Assembly: GCF_036030735.1 (NCBI RefSeq)
Contig: NZ_CP107928.1
Location: 6,758,001 to 6,822,000, forward strand
DNA from: Streptomyces sp. NBC_00425
GTDB taxonomy: Bacteria > Actinomycetota > Actinomycetes > Streptomycetales > Streptomycetaceae
DNA length: 64,000 nt
Direction of reading: 5' to 3'
This document shows, one piece after another, positions 50,895 to 61,812 of this stretch. The notes under the pieces are model-generated. The model worked only from the letters and a program-made list of their open reading frames with translations. It did no database searches and was not told where the DNA came from. Numbering within the stretch: position 1 is the first letter of the stretch; the number at the start of each line of letters is the position of its first letter. The position numbers were made by a program, and so were the translations under genes.

Positions 50895-51569
50895 ATGCCG
50901 GTCCTCACCGCCCATGCCCTCCTGCTCGACATGGACGGCACCCTCGTGAACTCCGACGCCGTCGTGGAACGGATCTGGCGGCGCTGGGCCGACGCGCACG
51001 GACTCGACGGCGACGAGGTCATGAAAGTCGTCCACGGCCGGCAGGGGCACGCCTCGATGGCCGTGCTGCTGCCCGGCCGGCCCATGCGTCTGAACCTCGA
51101 GGACAACGCGCGGATGCTCGCGGCGGAGACCGCCGACCTGGACGGCGTCGTCCCGGTGCCCGGCGCGCCCGAGTTCCTCGCCTCCCTGCGCGGCGTCCCG
51201 CACGCCCTGGTCACCTCGGCGGACGTCCCGCTGTCGACGGCCCGGATGGCCGCGGCGGGGCTGGAGCTCCCCGAGGTGCGGGTGACCGCCGAGTCGGTGG
51301 GCGCGAGCAAGCCGGACCCCGAAGGCTTCCTGAAGGGCGCGGCGGAGCTCGGTGTCGACCCGGCGCAGTGCGTCGTCTTCGAGGACTCCGGGGCGGGCAT
51401 CGCGGCGGGGCGCGCCGCCGGGATGCGGGTCGTCGGCGTCGGGCCGCGAGCGGCGGCGCACGGGCCGGACGCGGTCGTACGGGATCTCCGCGAGGTGCGG
51501 GTGGAGGCCGCGGGGGACGCGGGAAGCGCGGGCGGCGTGAGGTCGGCGGTGCGCATCCGGATCGGCTGA
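50895..51569 (+). CDS. HAD family hydrolase (beta-phosphoglucomutase-like)
   Basis: 224 aa from ATG 50895, with GGAG eight bases before. HAD motifs: LLLDMDGTLVNSD (nucleophile Asp), VTSADVPLST, SKPDPEGFLKGAAEL (Lys) and VVFEDSGAGIAAG (acidic motif IV). The cap insertion matches the PGMB-like phosphatases that remove phosphate from sugars or other small molecules. The promoter region contains a GCGATTGTTTTGTACCGTGG stretch with a candidate -10 TACCGT. It is not obviously co-transcribed with the exporter upstream. Confidence 0.9.
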   Translation: MPVLTAHALLLDMDGTLVNSDAVVERIWRRWADAHGLDGDEVMKVVHGRQGHASMAVLLPGRPMRLNLEDNARMLAAETADLDGVVPVPGAPEFLASLRGVPHALVTSADVPLSTARMAAAGLELPEVRVTAESVGASKPDPEGFLKGAAELGVDPAQCVVFEDSGAGIAAGRAAGMRVVGVGPRAAAHGPDAVVRDLREVRVEAAGDAGSAGGVRSAVRIRIG

Positions 51570-51609
51570 GTCCCTTCTCCGCCCCGAGCGGTGGCTACGG
51601 CTCCGGCGG

Positions 51610-52716
51610 CTAGGGCTCCTTCGTCTCCGATTCCAGGCGGGCCCGGGTCGCCGGGCCGTACACGCCCAGGCCGTCCTCCGTCGTTCCCCGGGACCACTGG
51701 TAGTTGCGCAGGGCGTCCTCGACCTCGCCGCCGAAAGAGCCGTCGGTCTCGCCGTTGTAGAAGAACGCCGCCTTCAGGCGTAGTTGCAGTTCGGTCACCT
51801 CGGGGCCCTGGTCGCCGCGCCGGAGGGAGACGACGCCGACGGAACCGTTCTGGGCCGCGTCGGCCCCCTTGTCGGGGCCCGAGGCGCGGGAGGCGTCGGC
51901 GGACGCAAGTGCCGGGCTCGCCTCGGCCGACGGGGACGCGGACGGCGAGGCGCTCTCCGGTGTCGCGGACGGCGACGGGCGCTCGCTCTCGCGAGGCGGC
52001 GGGGCCTCGAAAGAGGCGGAAGGGGACGCGGAACGGCTCGCCGACGGCGACGCGGAGGCCGTGCTGACGCTCGGGACGGGCACGGCGGCCCGCACGTCCT
52101 CGGGGGCGGCGCTCTCGCGGGCCGGCTTCTCGTAGGAGAACAGCCCGGCGGCGAACCCGGCCGCCGTCACCACGGCGACGACGGCGCCGGTCGTCGCGAC
52201 CAGCAGGACCCGGCGGCGGCGCGTACGGGGGCGCGCTTCCTCGTCGTCCGGGTGGGTCGCGCCGGTGTACGCCGTCTCGAACAGCCGTAGATCGGTCGTG
52301 CTGGGGTCGGAGCCCGGGGGTGTGAGCGGAGTGGGCAGCGCCGCCGCGGCGTCCGGCGGCGGACCGACCGGGTTCACGCGGCGCAGGGGCATGGTCGCGT
52401 CGGCCGGAACCGCCGCCATCGGCATCGTCACGTCGGTCGGACGGGGCACGTGGGTCGCACCGGTCGTGCGCGGGGCGTTCGTCACGTTCGTGCCGTCCGG
52501 TTCCGCTTCGTCGAGTTCCACGTATGGCCGTATGCGCAACGGATCGAAGTCCTCCGCGGCGGCCGCCTCCGCCGTGCGCGTGTCCCGCAGGGCGTCGGAG
52601 GCCCGCCGGGCGCAGGCGCAGGACGGGGTGTTGTCGGGCGCGCGGAGCGCTCCGCACTCCGGGCACGGCAGTCCCGACCGTCCCGGCCGCCTCTGTCGCC
52701 CCGTCGGATCGATCAC
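51610..52716 (-). CDS. Peptidoglycan-binding membrane protein with cytoplasmic zinc-ribbon-like head
   Basis: 368 aa from GTG 52716, with GGGGAGGG upstream; a 17-codon longer frame exists. Residues about 17-35 hold CPECG...CAC, a possible metal knuckle. The linker after it contains two TM(P/Q)-type motifs (DVTMPM and DATMPL) reminiscent of Ser/Thr-kinase targets. A membrane helix at about residues 170-195 is followed by a long Ser/Ala/Pro extracellular linker, then a PG_binding_1 domain (about 300-365: LRRGDQGPEVTELQLRLKAA). It therefore links the cytoplasm to the cell wall. Function is unknown. It is divergent from the MFS-wHTH gene. Confidence 0.8.
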   Translation of the reverse strand: MIDPTGRQRRPGRSGLPCPECGALRAPDNTPSCACARRASDALRDTRTAEAAAAEDFDPLRIRPYVELDEAEPDGTNVTNAPRTTGATHVPRPTDVTMPMAAVPADATMPLRRVNPVGPPPDAAAALPTPLTPPGSDPSTTDLRLFETAYTGATHPDDEEARPRTRRRRVLLVATTGAVVAVVTAAGFAAGLFSYEKPARESAAPEDVRAAVPVPSVSTASASPSASRSASPSASFEAPPPRESERPSPSATPESASPSASPSAEASPALASADASRASGPDKGADAAQNGSVGVVSLRRGDQGPEVTELQLRLKAAFFYNGETDGSFGGEVEDALRNYQWSRGTTEDGLGVYGPATRARLESETKEP

Positions 52717-52835
52717 GTGTTCGGCCCTCCCCTTCCAAACTCCAGAGATTATGCAGATCCTCCACACAACCGGTCGTCCACGGCCCCCGGAACATCGAAT
52801 TCCGTTGGGACTCGGGAGGACTCAAGAGGCCATAA

Positions 52836-55524
<2,689 letters not shown>

Positions 55525-55743
55525 GCGGACATTGTCGGGTGGCGTTCCTGCCTCTCCGCAAGCGAATTGACCCGGCCCGGGCAGGGGACCGGACCGGCTG
55601 TCGGAGGTCCGCTCGGAAGGCCGTGGGGCCCGCGCCGAGCCCGTTCCCGGCCCGCTCCCCGGTCCCGCGTCGTTTGGGAGGGGCCGTCCGGGCAACCCGG
55701 TTCTGGAACCGGCCCGTGGGGCCGACACACCGGAAGGCAAGGC

Positions 55744-56454
55744 ATGTCCACAGGAGTGATCATCGCTCTGATCGTGGTCGTGGCGGCCGTAGTCGCCGTC
55801 GCGGCCGTCCTGGCCGTGCGGGCCCGCGGCTCGCACGGCGGACGCAGCCTGAAGCACCGCTTCGGGCCCGAGTACGACCGGGCGGTGGCCCGGCACGACG
55901 GAGACGTCAAGGCCGCGGAGCGGGAGCTCGACGCTCTCGTGGAGCGGCACGGCGGGCTGCGCGAGCGTCCGCTGGAGGCCGCCGAACGCGAGCGCTTCGA
56001 GGCTCGTTGGACGACCGCCCAGGAGCGGTTCGTCGACTCGCCCCGGGAAGCGGTCGCCGAGGCGGACCGGCTGATCGCGGAGGTCGCCGGCGCCCGGGGC
56101 TTCCCGGACGCAGGCCAGTACGAGGAGCAGCTCGCCGCGCTCTCCGTCCACCACGCGCACCGCGTCGACGGCTACCGCCGCGTCCACCGCGTCGCCCGGT
56201 CCACCGCGGGCGTCGACGGCACGCGTCACCCGGACTCGGCCGACGTCCCGGGGACGGCCGGCGGGCACGCGCCCGGCACCGAGGACATGCGGACCGCGAT
56301 GGTCGAGGCACGCGCCCTCTTCGACGACCTGATCGGCCCGGCCCGCCACCACACCGGCCACGACCGCGCGGCACAGCCCGCGACCCGGGAGCGCTCCGGC
56401 TCCGGCCACCACCTGCCGCGGGGCTTCCACCGCCACCAGACCAAGGAGGGCTGA
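55744..56454 (+). CDS. Membrane-anchored protein with an actinobacterial FVD-PR-AV-EAD domain
   Basis: 236 aa from ATG 55744, with GGAAGGC upstream. Residues 2-27 form a very hydrophobic N-terminal helix (VIIALIVVVAAVVAVAAV). The middle has FVDSPREAVAEADRLIAEVA (about residues 99-118), which is nearly repeated in the following gene (FVDGPRDAVVEADEVLEELA). The C-terminal third is Arg/His-rich and poorly structured. Function is unknown; the shared domain suggests hetero-oligomers. It precedes the next gene by only five bases, a likely co-translated pair. Confidence 0.72.
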   Translation: MSTGVIIALIVVVAAVVAVAAVLAVRARGSHGGRSLKHRFGPEYDRAVARHDGDVKAAERELDALVERHGGLRERPLEAAERERFEARWTTAQERFVDSPREAVAEADRLIAEVAGARGFPDAGQYEEQLAALSVHHAHRVDGYRRVHRVARSTAGVDGTRHPDSADVPGTAGGHAPGTEDMRTAMVEARALFDDLIGPARHHTGHDRAAQPATRERSGSGHHLPRGFHRHQTKEG

Positions 56455-56459
56455 CCGTC

Positions 56460-57332
56460 ATGCCGGACATCACACCGAGCACGGGCACCGGTCCGGAGAA
56501 CCGTGAACCGGCCGACGACCGCCGGTCCGCCGCCCGCCGCGGCGACACCCTGCCGAGCTCCGAGACGGTCCCGCCGGGCGCGACGAACCGGCTCGACGGA
56601 GCCGTGCCCCCGAACGAGACGGCCCTGCCGGGCGGGACGGGTCGGCTGCCGGGGAGGACGACGGAGGACCGTGAGGACCGCGGTCAGCCGCCGACGGCCC
56701 CTGCCACACCCCACACGACAGCACCCCCCGCCTCGCCCAGCACCCCCGCCTCGCCCGGCACCCCCGCCTCGCCGGGCGTCACCAGCGCGCCGGGTACCGC
56801 CGGCACCGCCGGCGCGTCCGGCGCGGCAGCGGGTGCGGCGGCGGGTGCGGCCGTGGAGCCGAAGCCGCTCCGCCCCGAGCCCGGTACGTCCGCGAACGGC
56901 GCGGGCGGAGCGAGCGTCACCCGCGGTGCGGGGACCGGCGGCACGGGCATCGGCGGGTCGGCGGCCGAGGCCGGTGAGCGGACGGCCGCCCCCGGTCACG
57001 GCGACGGCCCCACCGTGTCGTCCCTTCTCCCGGACGAGGAGTGCGACCGGATCGCCACGCGTCTGCGGCACGCGGTCGTCGGGTTCGTCGACGGCCCCCG
57101 GGACGCCGTGGTGGAGGCCGACGAGGTGCTGGAGGAGCTCGCCGGACGCCTCACCGAGGCCGTGGACCGCCGCCGCCGTACCCTGCGCGGCTCCTGGCAG
57201 CAGGAGGGCGGCGGAAAGGCGGGCGGCGGCAAGGAGCGCGGGCCGGCGGCCGCCACGGCCGTCGACACCGAGCAGCTGAGGCTTGCCCTGCGGGACTACC
57301 GCGAACTCACGGAGCGGCTGCTGCACCTCTGA
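56460..57332 (+). CDS. Soluble partner protein with long disordered N terminus and FVD-PR-AV-EAD domain
   Basis: 290 aa from ATG 56460, with AAGGAGGG upstream. The first 180 residues are Pro/Gly/Thr/Ala-rich and likely disordered (SPSTPASPGTPASPG). From about 190 the same domain as in the upstream gene appears (RLRHAVVGFVDGPRDAVVEA), then LRGSWQQEGGG and the closing RLALRDYRELTERLLHL, which pairs as a helix. There is no signal peptide or membrane helix. The coding sequence appears real from its codon bias at third positions. Function is unknown. Confidence 0.7.
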   Translation: MPDITPSTGTGPENREPADDRRSAARRGDTLPSSETVPPGATNRLDGAVPPNETALPGGTGRLPGRTTEDREDRGQPPTAPATPHTTAPPASPSTPASPGTPASPGVTSAPGTAGTAGASGAAAGAAAGAAVEPKPLRPEPGTSANGAGGASVTRGAGTGGTGIGGSAAEAGERTAAPGHGDGPTVSSLLPDEECDRIATRLRHAVVGFVDGPRDAVVEADEVLEELAGRLTEAVDRRRRTLRGSWQQEGGGKAGGGKERGPAAATAVDTEQLRLALRDYRELTERLLHL

Positions 57333-57362
57333 CCGCTCCTCCGCAGCGTCCTCCGCCGCCGC

Positions 57363-57788
57363 TCAGTCCTGCGGCGCGTCCCCGGCCGCCGCCCGGCGCT
57401 CCCGCCATTCCTGTACGACCGCTTCGACGTCGTACGGTTTCATGCCCAGCGGGGGGCCGGGCGGCGGCTTGAACATCATGTCGCGCAGTTTCACGTTGAC
57501 GTCCGTGACGATCTTCCGGACGAGGCGTTCCGACGGCGCCGCGTACGCCGCCGCGAGCGCGTCCTCCGCCTCCTTGCGCAGAGCGAGGGTCGGCGGCAGC
57601 ACGGAGAGGCCCTCGCGGGCCATCTTCCGTTTGATCCACCACAGTTCGTCGTACGAGGTGTCGGTGACGGCCGGCAACGGCTTTCCCGCGCCCGGCAGTC
57701 GGTCGAACTCGCCGCGTCGCTCGGCGTCGCGGATCTGCTTGTCGACCCAGGACTCGAACGGGACACCCGGTGGCTTTCGCTCGGTCAT
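57363..57788 (-). CDS. DUF1992 protein (DnaJ homologue subfamily C member 28-like)
   Basis: 141 aa. The DUF1992 signature is clear: SWVDKQIRDAERRGEFDRLP, GAGKPLP, and YDELWWIKRKMAREGLS. The same domain is found in eukaryotic DNAJC28, without the J domain. Its function is unknown, though it is conserved in bacteria. It converges with the FVD-domain gene across a 30-base gap and is divergent from the FHA-like gene. Confidence 0.92.
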   Translation of the reverse strand: MTERKPPGVPFESWVDKQIRDAERRGEFDRLPGAGKPLPAVTDTSYDELWWIKRKMAREGLSVLPPTLALRKEAEDALAAAYAAPSERLVRKIVTDVNVKLRDMMFKPPPGPPLGMKPYDVEAVVQEWRERRAAAGDAPQD

Positions 57789-57905
57789 GCGTCCATTGTG
57801 CCGGACGTGGTGGGCCCGGGCGATTTATCATGCGGCGGCTGTACACGCACACTTAGGACACAGGACGCCGACAGGCATGCCGAAGACATCTCAAGGGGAG
57901 CGCAC

Positions 57906-58298
57906 GTGCTCGAACTGACCATGGCCACCGTCTCCGGGACGGAAGAGGGCGCCACGGCCGGCATGCTGATGGCCGACTCGCCGAGCGACCCTGGCGCCGT
58001 GCTGCGGGTGGGCCGGGACAGGTCCCTGTGCCGTCTCGCGACCCCCGACGACTGGCTGTTCGTCTCCAGGGTGCACCTGGAGTTCCTGTGCGGCCCCGAC
58101 GGCACCTGGCAGGTGTCGTGGCTGCGCGGCTCGCAGGACGAGCCCTCCTCCGAGGTGCGGCTCCTGGTCGGCCCGCACACCCAGCCCCTCGCGTACGGCG
58201 GGACCGTGCCGCTGGGCCGCGGCGGCTCCGGTGAGATCGTCGTCCTCGACCGCACCGGTCCGCGCAGCGTCAACGTGGGCTTCTACCACGAGGGTTGA
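57906..58298 (+). CDS. FHA-like domain protein
   Basis: 130 aa from GTG 57906, with AAGGGGAG upstream. Features of an FHA phosphothreonine-binding fold: VLRVGRDRSLCRLA (GR motif), DDWLFVSRVHLEF (SR-x-H motif) and later strands ending in GEIVVLDRTGP. Short stand-alone FHA-type proteins may recognise kinase-phosphorylated partners, but no kinase gene is in the window. Function is unknown. It is followed by a 10-bp hairpin terminator. Confidence 0.72.
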   Translation: MLELTMATVSGTEEGATAGMLMADSPSDPGAVLRVGRDRSLCRLATPDDWLFVSRVHLEFLCGPDGTWQVSWLRGSQDEPSSEVRLLVGPHTQPLAYGGTVPLGRGGSGEIVVLDRTGPRSVNVGFYHEG

Positions 58299-58299
58299 G

Positions 58300-58333
58300 C
58301 CCTCCGCCGGTCCGCTGGAAGGACGGCGGAGGG
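58300..58333. terminator. Bidirectional terminator between the FHA-like and O-methyltransferase genes
   Basis: Perfect 10-bp stem CCCTCCGCCG (58300-58309) / CGGCGGAGGG (58324-58333) with a 14-base loop, between two convergent genes. Confidence 0.85.
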
Positions 58334-58347
58334 GGGGGCGCGGCAGG

Positions 58348-59019
58348 CTACGCCAGGACGCGCGCCAGCGCGAAGCCGTCGTACCCCTTGGCCCCCACCG
58401 TCTGGATCGCCGTGCCGCTCAGCCTCGGATGCGAGCCGATCAGCTCGATCGCGCCGCGGCTGCCGCGCACGTCCTCGGCGTCGCTGTCCGCGTCGGCTAC
58501 CCGGCCGCCGCGGACGACGTTGTCGACGACGATCAGACTGCCCGCGCTCGTGAGTCTCAGCGCCCACTCCAGATAGTGCACGTTGTTGGCCTTGTCGGCG
58601 TCGATGAAGACCAGGTCGAACGGGGGCGGGTTCTCGTCCGCCAGCCGCGGCAGCAACTCCAGCGCCGCGCCGACCCGCACCTCGACCGCCTTGTCGAGGC
58701 CCGCGCGGGCGATGTTGCGGACGGCGACCTCCGCATGCTGGGGGTCGTACTCCAGGGAGATCAGCCGGCCGTCGGCGGGCAGTGCGCGGGCCAGCCAGAT
58801 CGTGCTGTAACCGCCGAGTGTGCCGATCTCCAGGATCTGCCGGGCCCCCTGCACCTCGGCCAGGAGCTGCAGAAGTTTGCCCTGGTTCGCCGTCACACTG
58901 ATGTGCGGCAGCCCGGCGGCGTCGCTGTCCCGCAGCGCGGCCGCCATCACCTCGTCGTCGGGGGCGAGACGGCCGGTGAAGTAGGCGTCCACGGCGTCCC
59001 AGACCTGCGACTCGCTCAT
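58348..59019 (-). CDS. Class I SAM-dependent O-methyltransferase
   Basis: 223 aa from ATG 59019, with GAGAGG upstream. The SAM motif ILEIGTLGGYSTIWLARAL and the metal/substrate residues FIDADKANNVHY and DNVVRGGRV match the catechol/caffeoyl-CoA type O-methyltransferase family. It likely methylates a hydroxyl of a small aromatic molecule. A TTGACA (complement of 59094-59099), 17-bp, TAACCA promoter on the minus strand drives it. It is convergent with the FHA-like gene, so it forms its own transcript. Confidence 0.93.
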   Translation of the reverse strand: MSESQVWDAVDAYFTGRLAPDDEVMAAALRDSDAAGLPHISVTANQGKLLQLLAEVQGARQILEIGTLGGYSTIWLARALPADGRLISLEYDPQHAEVAVRNIARAGLDKAVEVRVGAALELLPRLADENPPPFDLVFIDADKANNVHYLEWALRLTSAGSLIVVDNVVRGGRVADADSDAEDVRGSRGAIELIGSHPRLSGTAIQTVGAKGYDGFALARVLA

Positions 59020-59070
59020 GCGCTCAGCCTCTCGTGTGCCTGACATGCCGGGTGGCATGCCGGTGACAAA

Positions 59071-59099
59071 TGGTTAGACGCGCTAATAAGCCGTGTCAA
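59071..59099 (-). promoter_or_regulatory. Predicted promoter of the O-methyltransferase gene
   Basis: On the minus strand TTGACA (complement of 59094-59099) and TAACCA (complement of 59071-59076) are 17 bases apart. The start would lie about 45 bases before the methyltransferase ATG. Two ATGCCGG copies lie in the transcribed leader. Confidence 0.6.
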
Positions 59100-59601
59100 C
59101 GACGCCCGCCGCGGACGACGTCCTTCCGCCCGCGCCGCACGGCTCCACGCGGCTGAATTCACCCTTTCGGAGCAGGGGGAGCGGCCGACTGTCCGAGGGG
59201 CTGCCCCGGGGACTGTACGAGGTGCCGCCCGAGGCATCGCCCGCGGTGCCGCCTCGGGTGCTGCCCGCGTGCGGTCGTGGCGCGAGGCGGCGGAAGTGCC
59301 GCTGTAAACACACCACCCCCCGCATCACCCCAGCACTCTCCGTAGCCCCCACACCCCATGGGGTGCCACGAAGGTGCGGCGTGAGGCCCCTTTCTCGTTC
59401 GCGCGGCGATCCGGATCCCGCGCCTCGCGGAGGCGACCGGTCCGCTGGACGCACTATCCTCTACCGGGCAAAAGGAGAGAAATCGTCGGATGAAGAGGGG
59501 GCCGACGTCTTCGTGTGTGTGGGGGGAGACGTGCGCCTCAGGAGAGGCGCCGGACGATCCCGCGCAGCGCGCGTGGACGAACGGGCGGGAGGCCACAGAG
59601 C
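59100..59601. other. Long non-coding stretch upstream of the GT87-PAP2 gene
   Basis: About 500 bases with no gene that I can support. The strand-symmetric frames here are mostly Arg/Pro/Ser shadows. An AAGGAGAG is found at 59472-59479, then an ATG at 59490 in another frame (MKRGPTSSCVW), possibly a short leader peptide of at most 40 codons before it becomes indistinguishable from a shadow. The promoter of the next gene probably lies in 59440-59480. Confidence 0.4.
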
Positions 59602-61812
59602 GTGGCGAATGCGGAACACAGCGGGCGGACGTCGGATCGCTTCGCACCGGCGGCCGGCAGCACCGACCCGGCCGGGGCGCGGCTGCGCGCGGCCCGCCTC
59701 GGCCTCTGGCTGGTGGCGGCCCTCCTCGCCGTACGCCAGGTGGCCGTCGTCCTCGGCACCCCGCGCGGACAACGGCTGACGGACCTGGAGGCCTGGGTCG
59801 GACCCGACGGCGTGCTGCACGTCAACGGCTCGCTCTACGGCTCCACGCGCTTCACCGGCACCCCCTTCGGCGGTCTGGTCCTCAAACCCCTCACCCGGGC
59901 GGCCGAACAGGCCCTCGGCTGGGGCTGGACCTTCGGCACGCTGCTGCTGGTCGCCGCCCTCGGCGTGATCGCCGCCCGCAACCTGCCCCGGCCGCTCGGC
60001 AGACGGACCTCGCTGCTCGCCGCACCGGTCGCGACCAGCCTGCTCATGCTGTCGCTGCCCGTGCGCAACGCGTTCTGGCTAGGCCAGACCAGCATCATCC
60101 CGGCCCTGCTCGTCGTCCTCGGCTGCTTCGTCGCACGAGACCGGCGGGCCACCGGCGCCCTCATCGGCGTGGCCGCCGCCCTCCAGCCCGCGATCCTGCT
60201 CTTCGCCGCCCTGCTCTGGTTCACCGGCCGCCGCCGCGCCGCGGCCGCCTCCGGGGCCGTCTTCGCCGGCGTCACGCTGCTCACCTGGGCGGCCATGCCG
60301 CACGACTCGTACGTCTACTGGGTGCACCACATGGCGGGCACCGGCCTCGGCGGCGAGGCGGACGGCCTCGGCAACCAGTCCCTGCACGGCGCACTGCTGC
60401 GTCTCGGCCTCTCCGGACCGCTCGAGATCGGCCTGTTCCTGTCGCTCGGCGCGGCCGTGGCCGTCCTCGGCCTGCGCCGGGCGGTCCGCTACGCACGCGA
60501 CGGCCAGCTGCTCCTCGCGGTCGCCGTGACCGGCTGTGCGGCGATCGCCGTCTCGCCCGCCACCTGGCAGCACCAGCTGCTGTGGGTGCTGCCGGCGGTG
60601 GTCGGCAGGGTCGGCAGACGCGCCTGCGACCGCCATGTCTGGCCGGTGGCGGTCATCATGGTCATGACGCTCCCCGGGGACATGCTGCTGCCCCACACGG
60701 CGGCCCTGCACCCGCTGCGCGACAACGCGGTGCTGCTGGCCGCGGTCGCCGCCGCCACGGTCGTCCCGTTCCTGCCGCGGACGTCTCCCTGCTACCGGGC
60801 GCCGATTCCGGCGGAGCACGTCCCGCCGGTCCCCGCGCGCTGGGCGCACGTGCCGCTGCTGCCGTTCCTCAGACGCCTCCCGACCCGCCCCAACCTACTG
60901 CTGGAGCTGCTGCTGATCCGTGTCACGTACGCGGCCTACCAGCAGGTCCGGCTGGCGGCGACCGGCGGCACGAACTCGGGCGGCCGGGCGCGCGCGGAGA
61001 CGCACGCACAGCAGATCCTCGACATCGAGCGGTTCCTGCACCTCGACGTGGAGCGCACGGTCAACCACTGGGTGACGGGCGTCGACCGGCTGCGCGACTT
61101 CTTCGACTTCTACTACACGTCCTTCCACTTCGCCGTCCCGCTGACGGTCCTCGCGGTGCTGTACGTGCGCCGTCCGGCCGACTACCGCTGGGCCCGCGCG
61201 TCCCTCGGCTTCGCGACCCTGCTGGCCCTGGTCGGCTTCTGGCTCTACCCGCTGGCCCCGCCCCGCCTGATGCCCGGCCTCGGCGTCATCGACACGGTGC
61301 ACGGCGTCCAGGACTTCTCCAAGCCGGACTACGGCACCCTCACCGCGCTGACCAACCAGTACGCGGCGATGCCGTCCCTGCACTTCGGCTGGTCCCTGTG
61401 GTGCGGGCTGGTCATCGCGATCGTCGCCCGCAGACGGTGGGTGAAGGCCCTCGGCCTGCTGCACCCGCTCCTCACCGTCGCGTCCATCGTGGCCACCGGC
61501 AACCACTGGGTGCTGGACGCGGCCGGTGGCGCGGCGGTGGTGCTGGCCGGGTTCGGCCTGTCCTACCTGCTGATGGGCCCCCGCGCGCAGTCCGTGACGG
61601 CGGCGGGGGCGAAGGCGAGGTCGGCAGCGGGGGCAGCGCCGGCGGGGGCAGCGGCGGCGTGGCCGGCGGGGTGGCCGGCGGCTACGTCGGCTGCGGCTAC
61701 CACGGCGGCGGAGGCGGAGGTCGGGTCAAGGGTTGACGCGGAGGCGGCGGCGAGGGGGAGGAGGGCGGCCGAGCCGGTGCCGGCCTCCCGGAAGGATCCG
61801 GCGCCGAGGTGA
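59602..61812 (+). CDS. GT87-like mannosyltransferase fused to a PAP2-type phosphatase
   Basis: 736 aa from GTG 59602 (VANAEHSGRTSDRFAP), chosen by similarity to known streptomycete starts; the site GGGAGG is 12 bases away. Residues 25-425 are polytopic with the DUF2029/GT87 pattern (LHVNGSLYGSTRFTGTPFGG, SATWQHQLLW). Residues 440-690 form a second membrane domain of the PAP2/inositolphosphotransferase type: FWLYPLAPPR, AAMPSLHFGWSL (near 590) and GNHWVLDAAGG (near 635), with His residues as in PAP2. It probably works on polyprenyl- or inositol-linked glycolipids of the envelope. The Ala-rich tail is disordered. Confidence 0.86.
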   Translation: MANAEHSGRTSDRFAPAAGSTDPAGARLRAARLGLWLVAALLAVRQVAVVLGTPRGQRLTDLEAWVGPDGVLHVNGSLYGSTRFTGTPFGGLVLKPLTRAAEQALGWGWTFGTLLLVAALGVIAARNLPRPLGRRTSLLAAPVATSLLMLSLPVRNAFWLGQTSIIPALLVVLGCFVARDRRATGALIGVAAALQPAILLFAALLWFTGRRRAAAASGAVFAGVTLLTWAAMPHDSYVYWVHHMAGTGLGGEADGLGNQSLHGALLRLGLSGPLEIGLFLSLGAAVAVLGLRRAVRYARDGQLLLAVAVTGCAAIAVSPATWQHQLLWVLPAVVGRVGRRACDRHVWPVAVIMVMTLPGDMLLPHTAALHPLRDNAVLLAAVAAATVVPFLPRTSPCYRAPIPAEHVPPVPARWAHVPLLPFLRRLPTRPNLLLELLLIRVTYAAYQQVRLAATGGTNSGGRARAETHAQQILDIERFLHLDVERTVNHWVTGVDRLRDFFDFYYTSFHFAVPLTVLAVLYVRRPADYRWARASLGFATLLALVGFWLYPLAPPRLMPGLGVIDTVHGVQDFSKPDYGTLTALTNQYAAMPSLHFGWSLWCGLVIAIVARRRWVKALGLLHPLLTVASIVATGNHWVLDAAGGAAVVLAGFGLSYLLMGPRAQSVTAAGAKARSAAGAAPAGAAAAWPAGWPAATSAAATTAAEAEVGSRVDAEAAARGRRAAEPVPASRKDPAPR

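Noticed and set aside
59490..59601. A gene beginning at ATG 59490 after AAGGAGAG
   Set aside because: The frame runs antithetically to the GT87 gene with shadow composition; at best a short leader peptide, which I cannot support.
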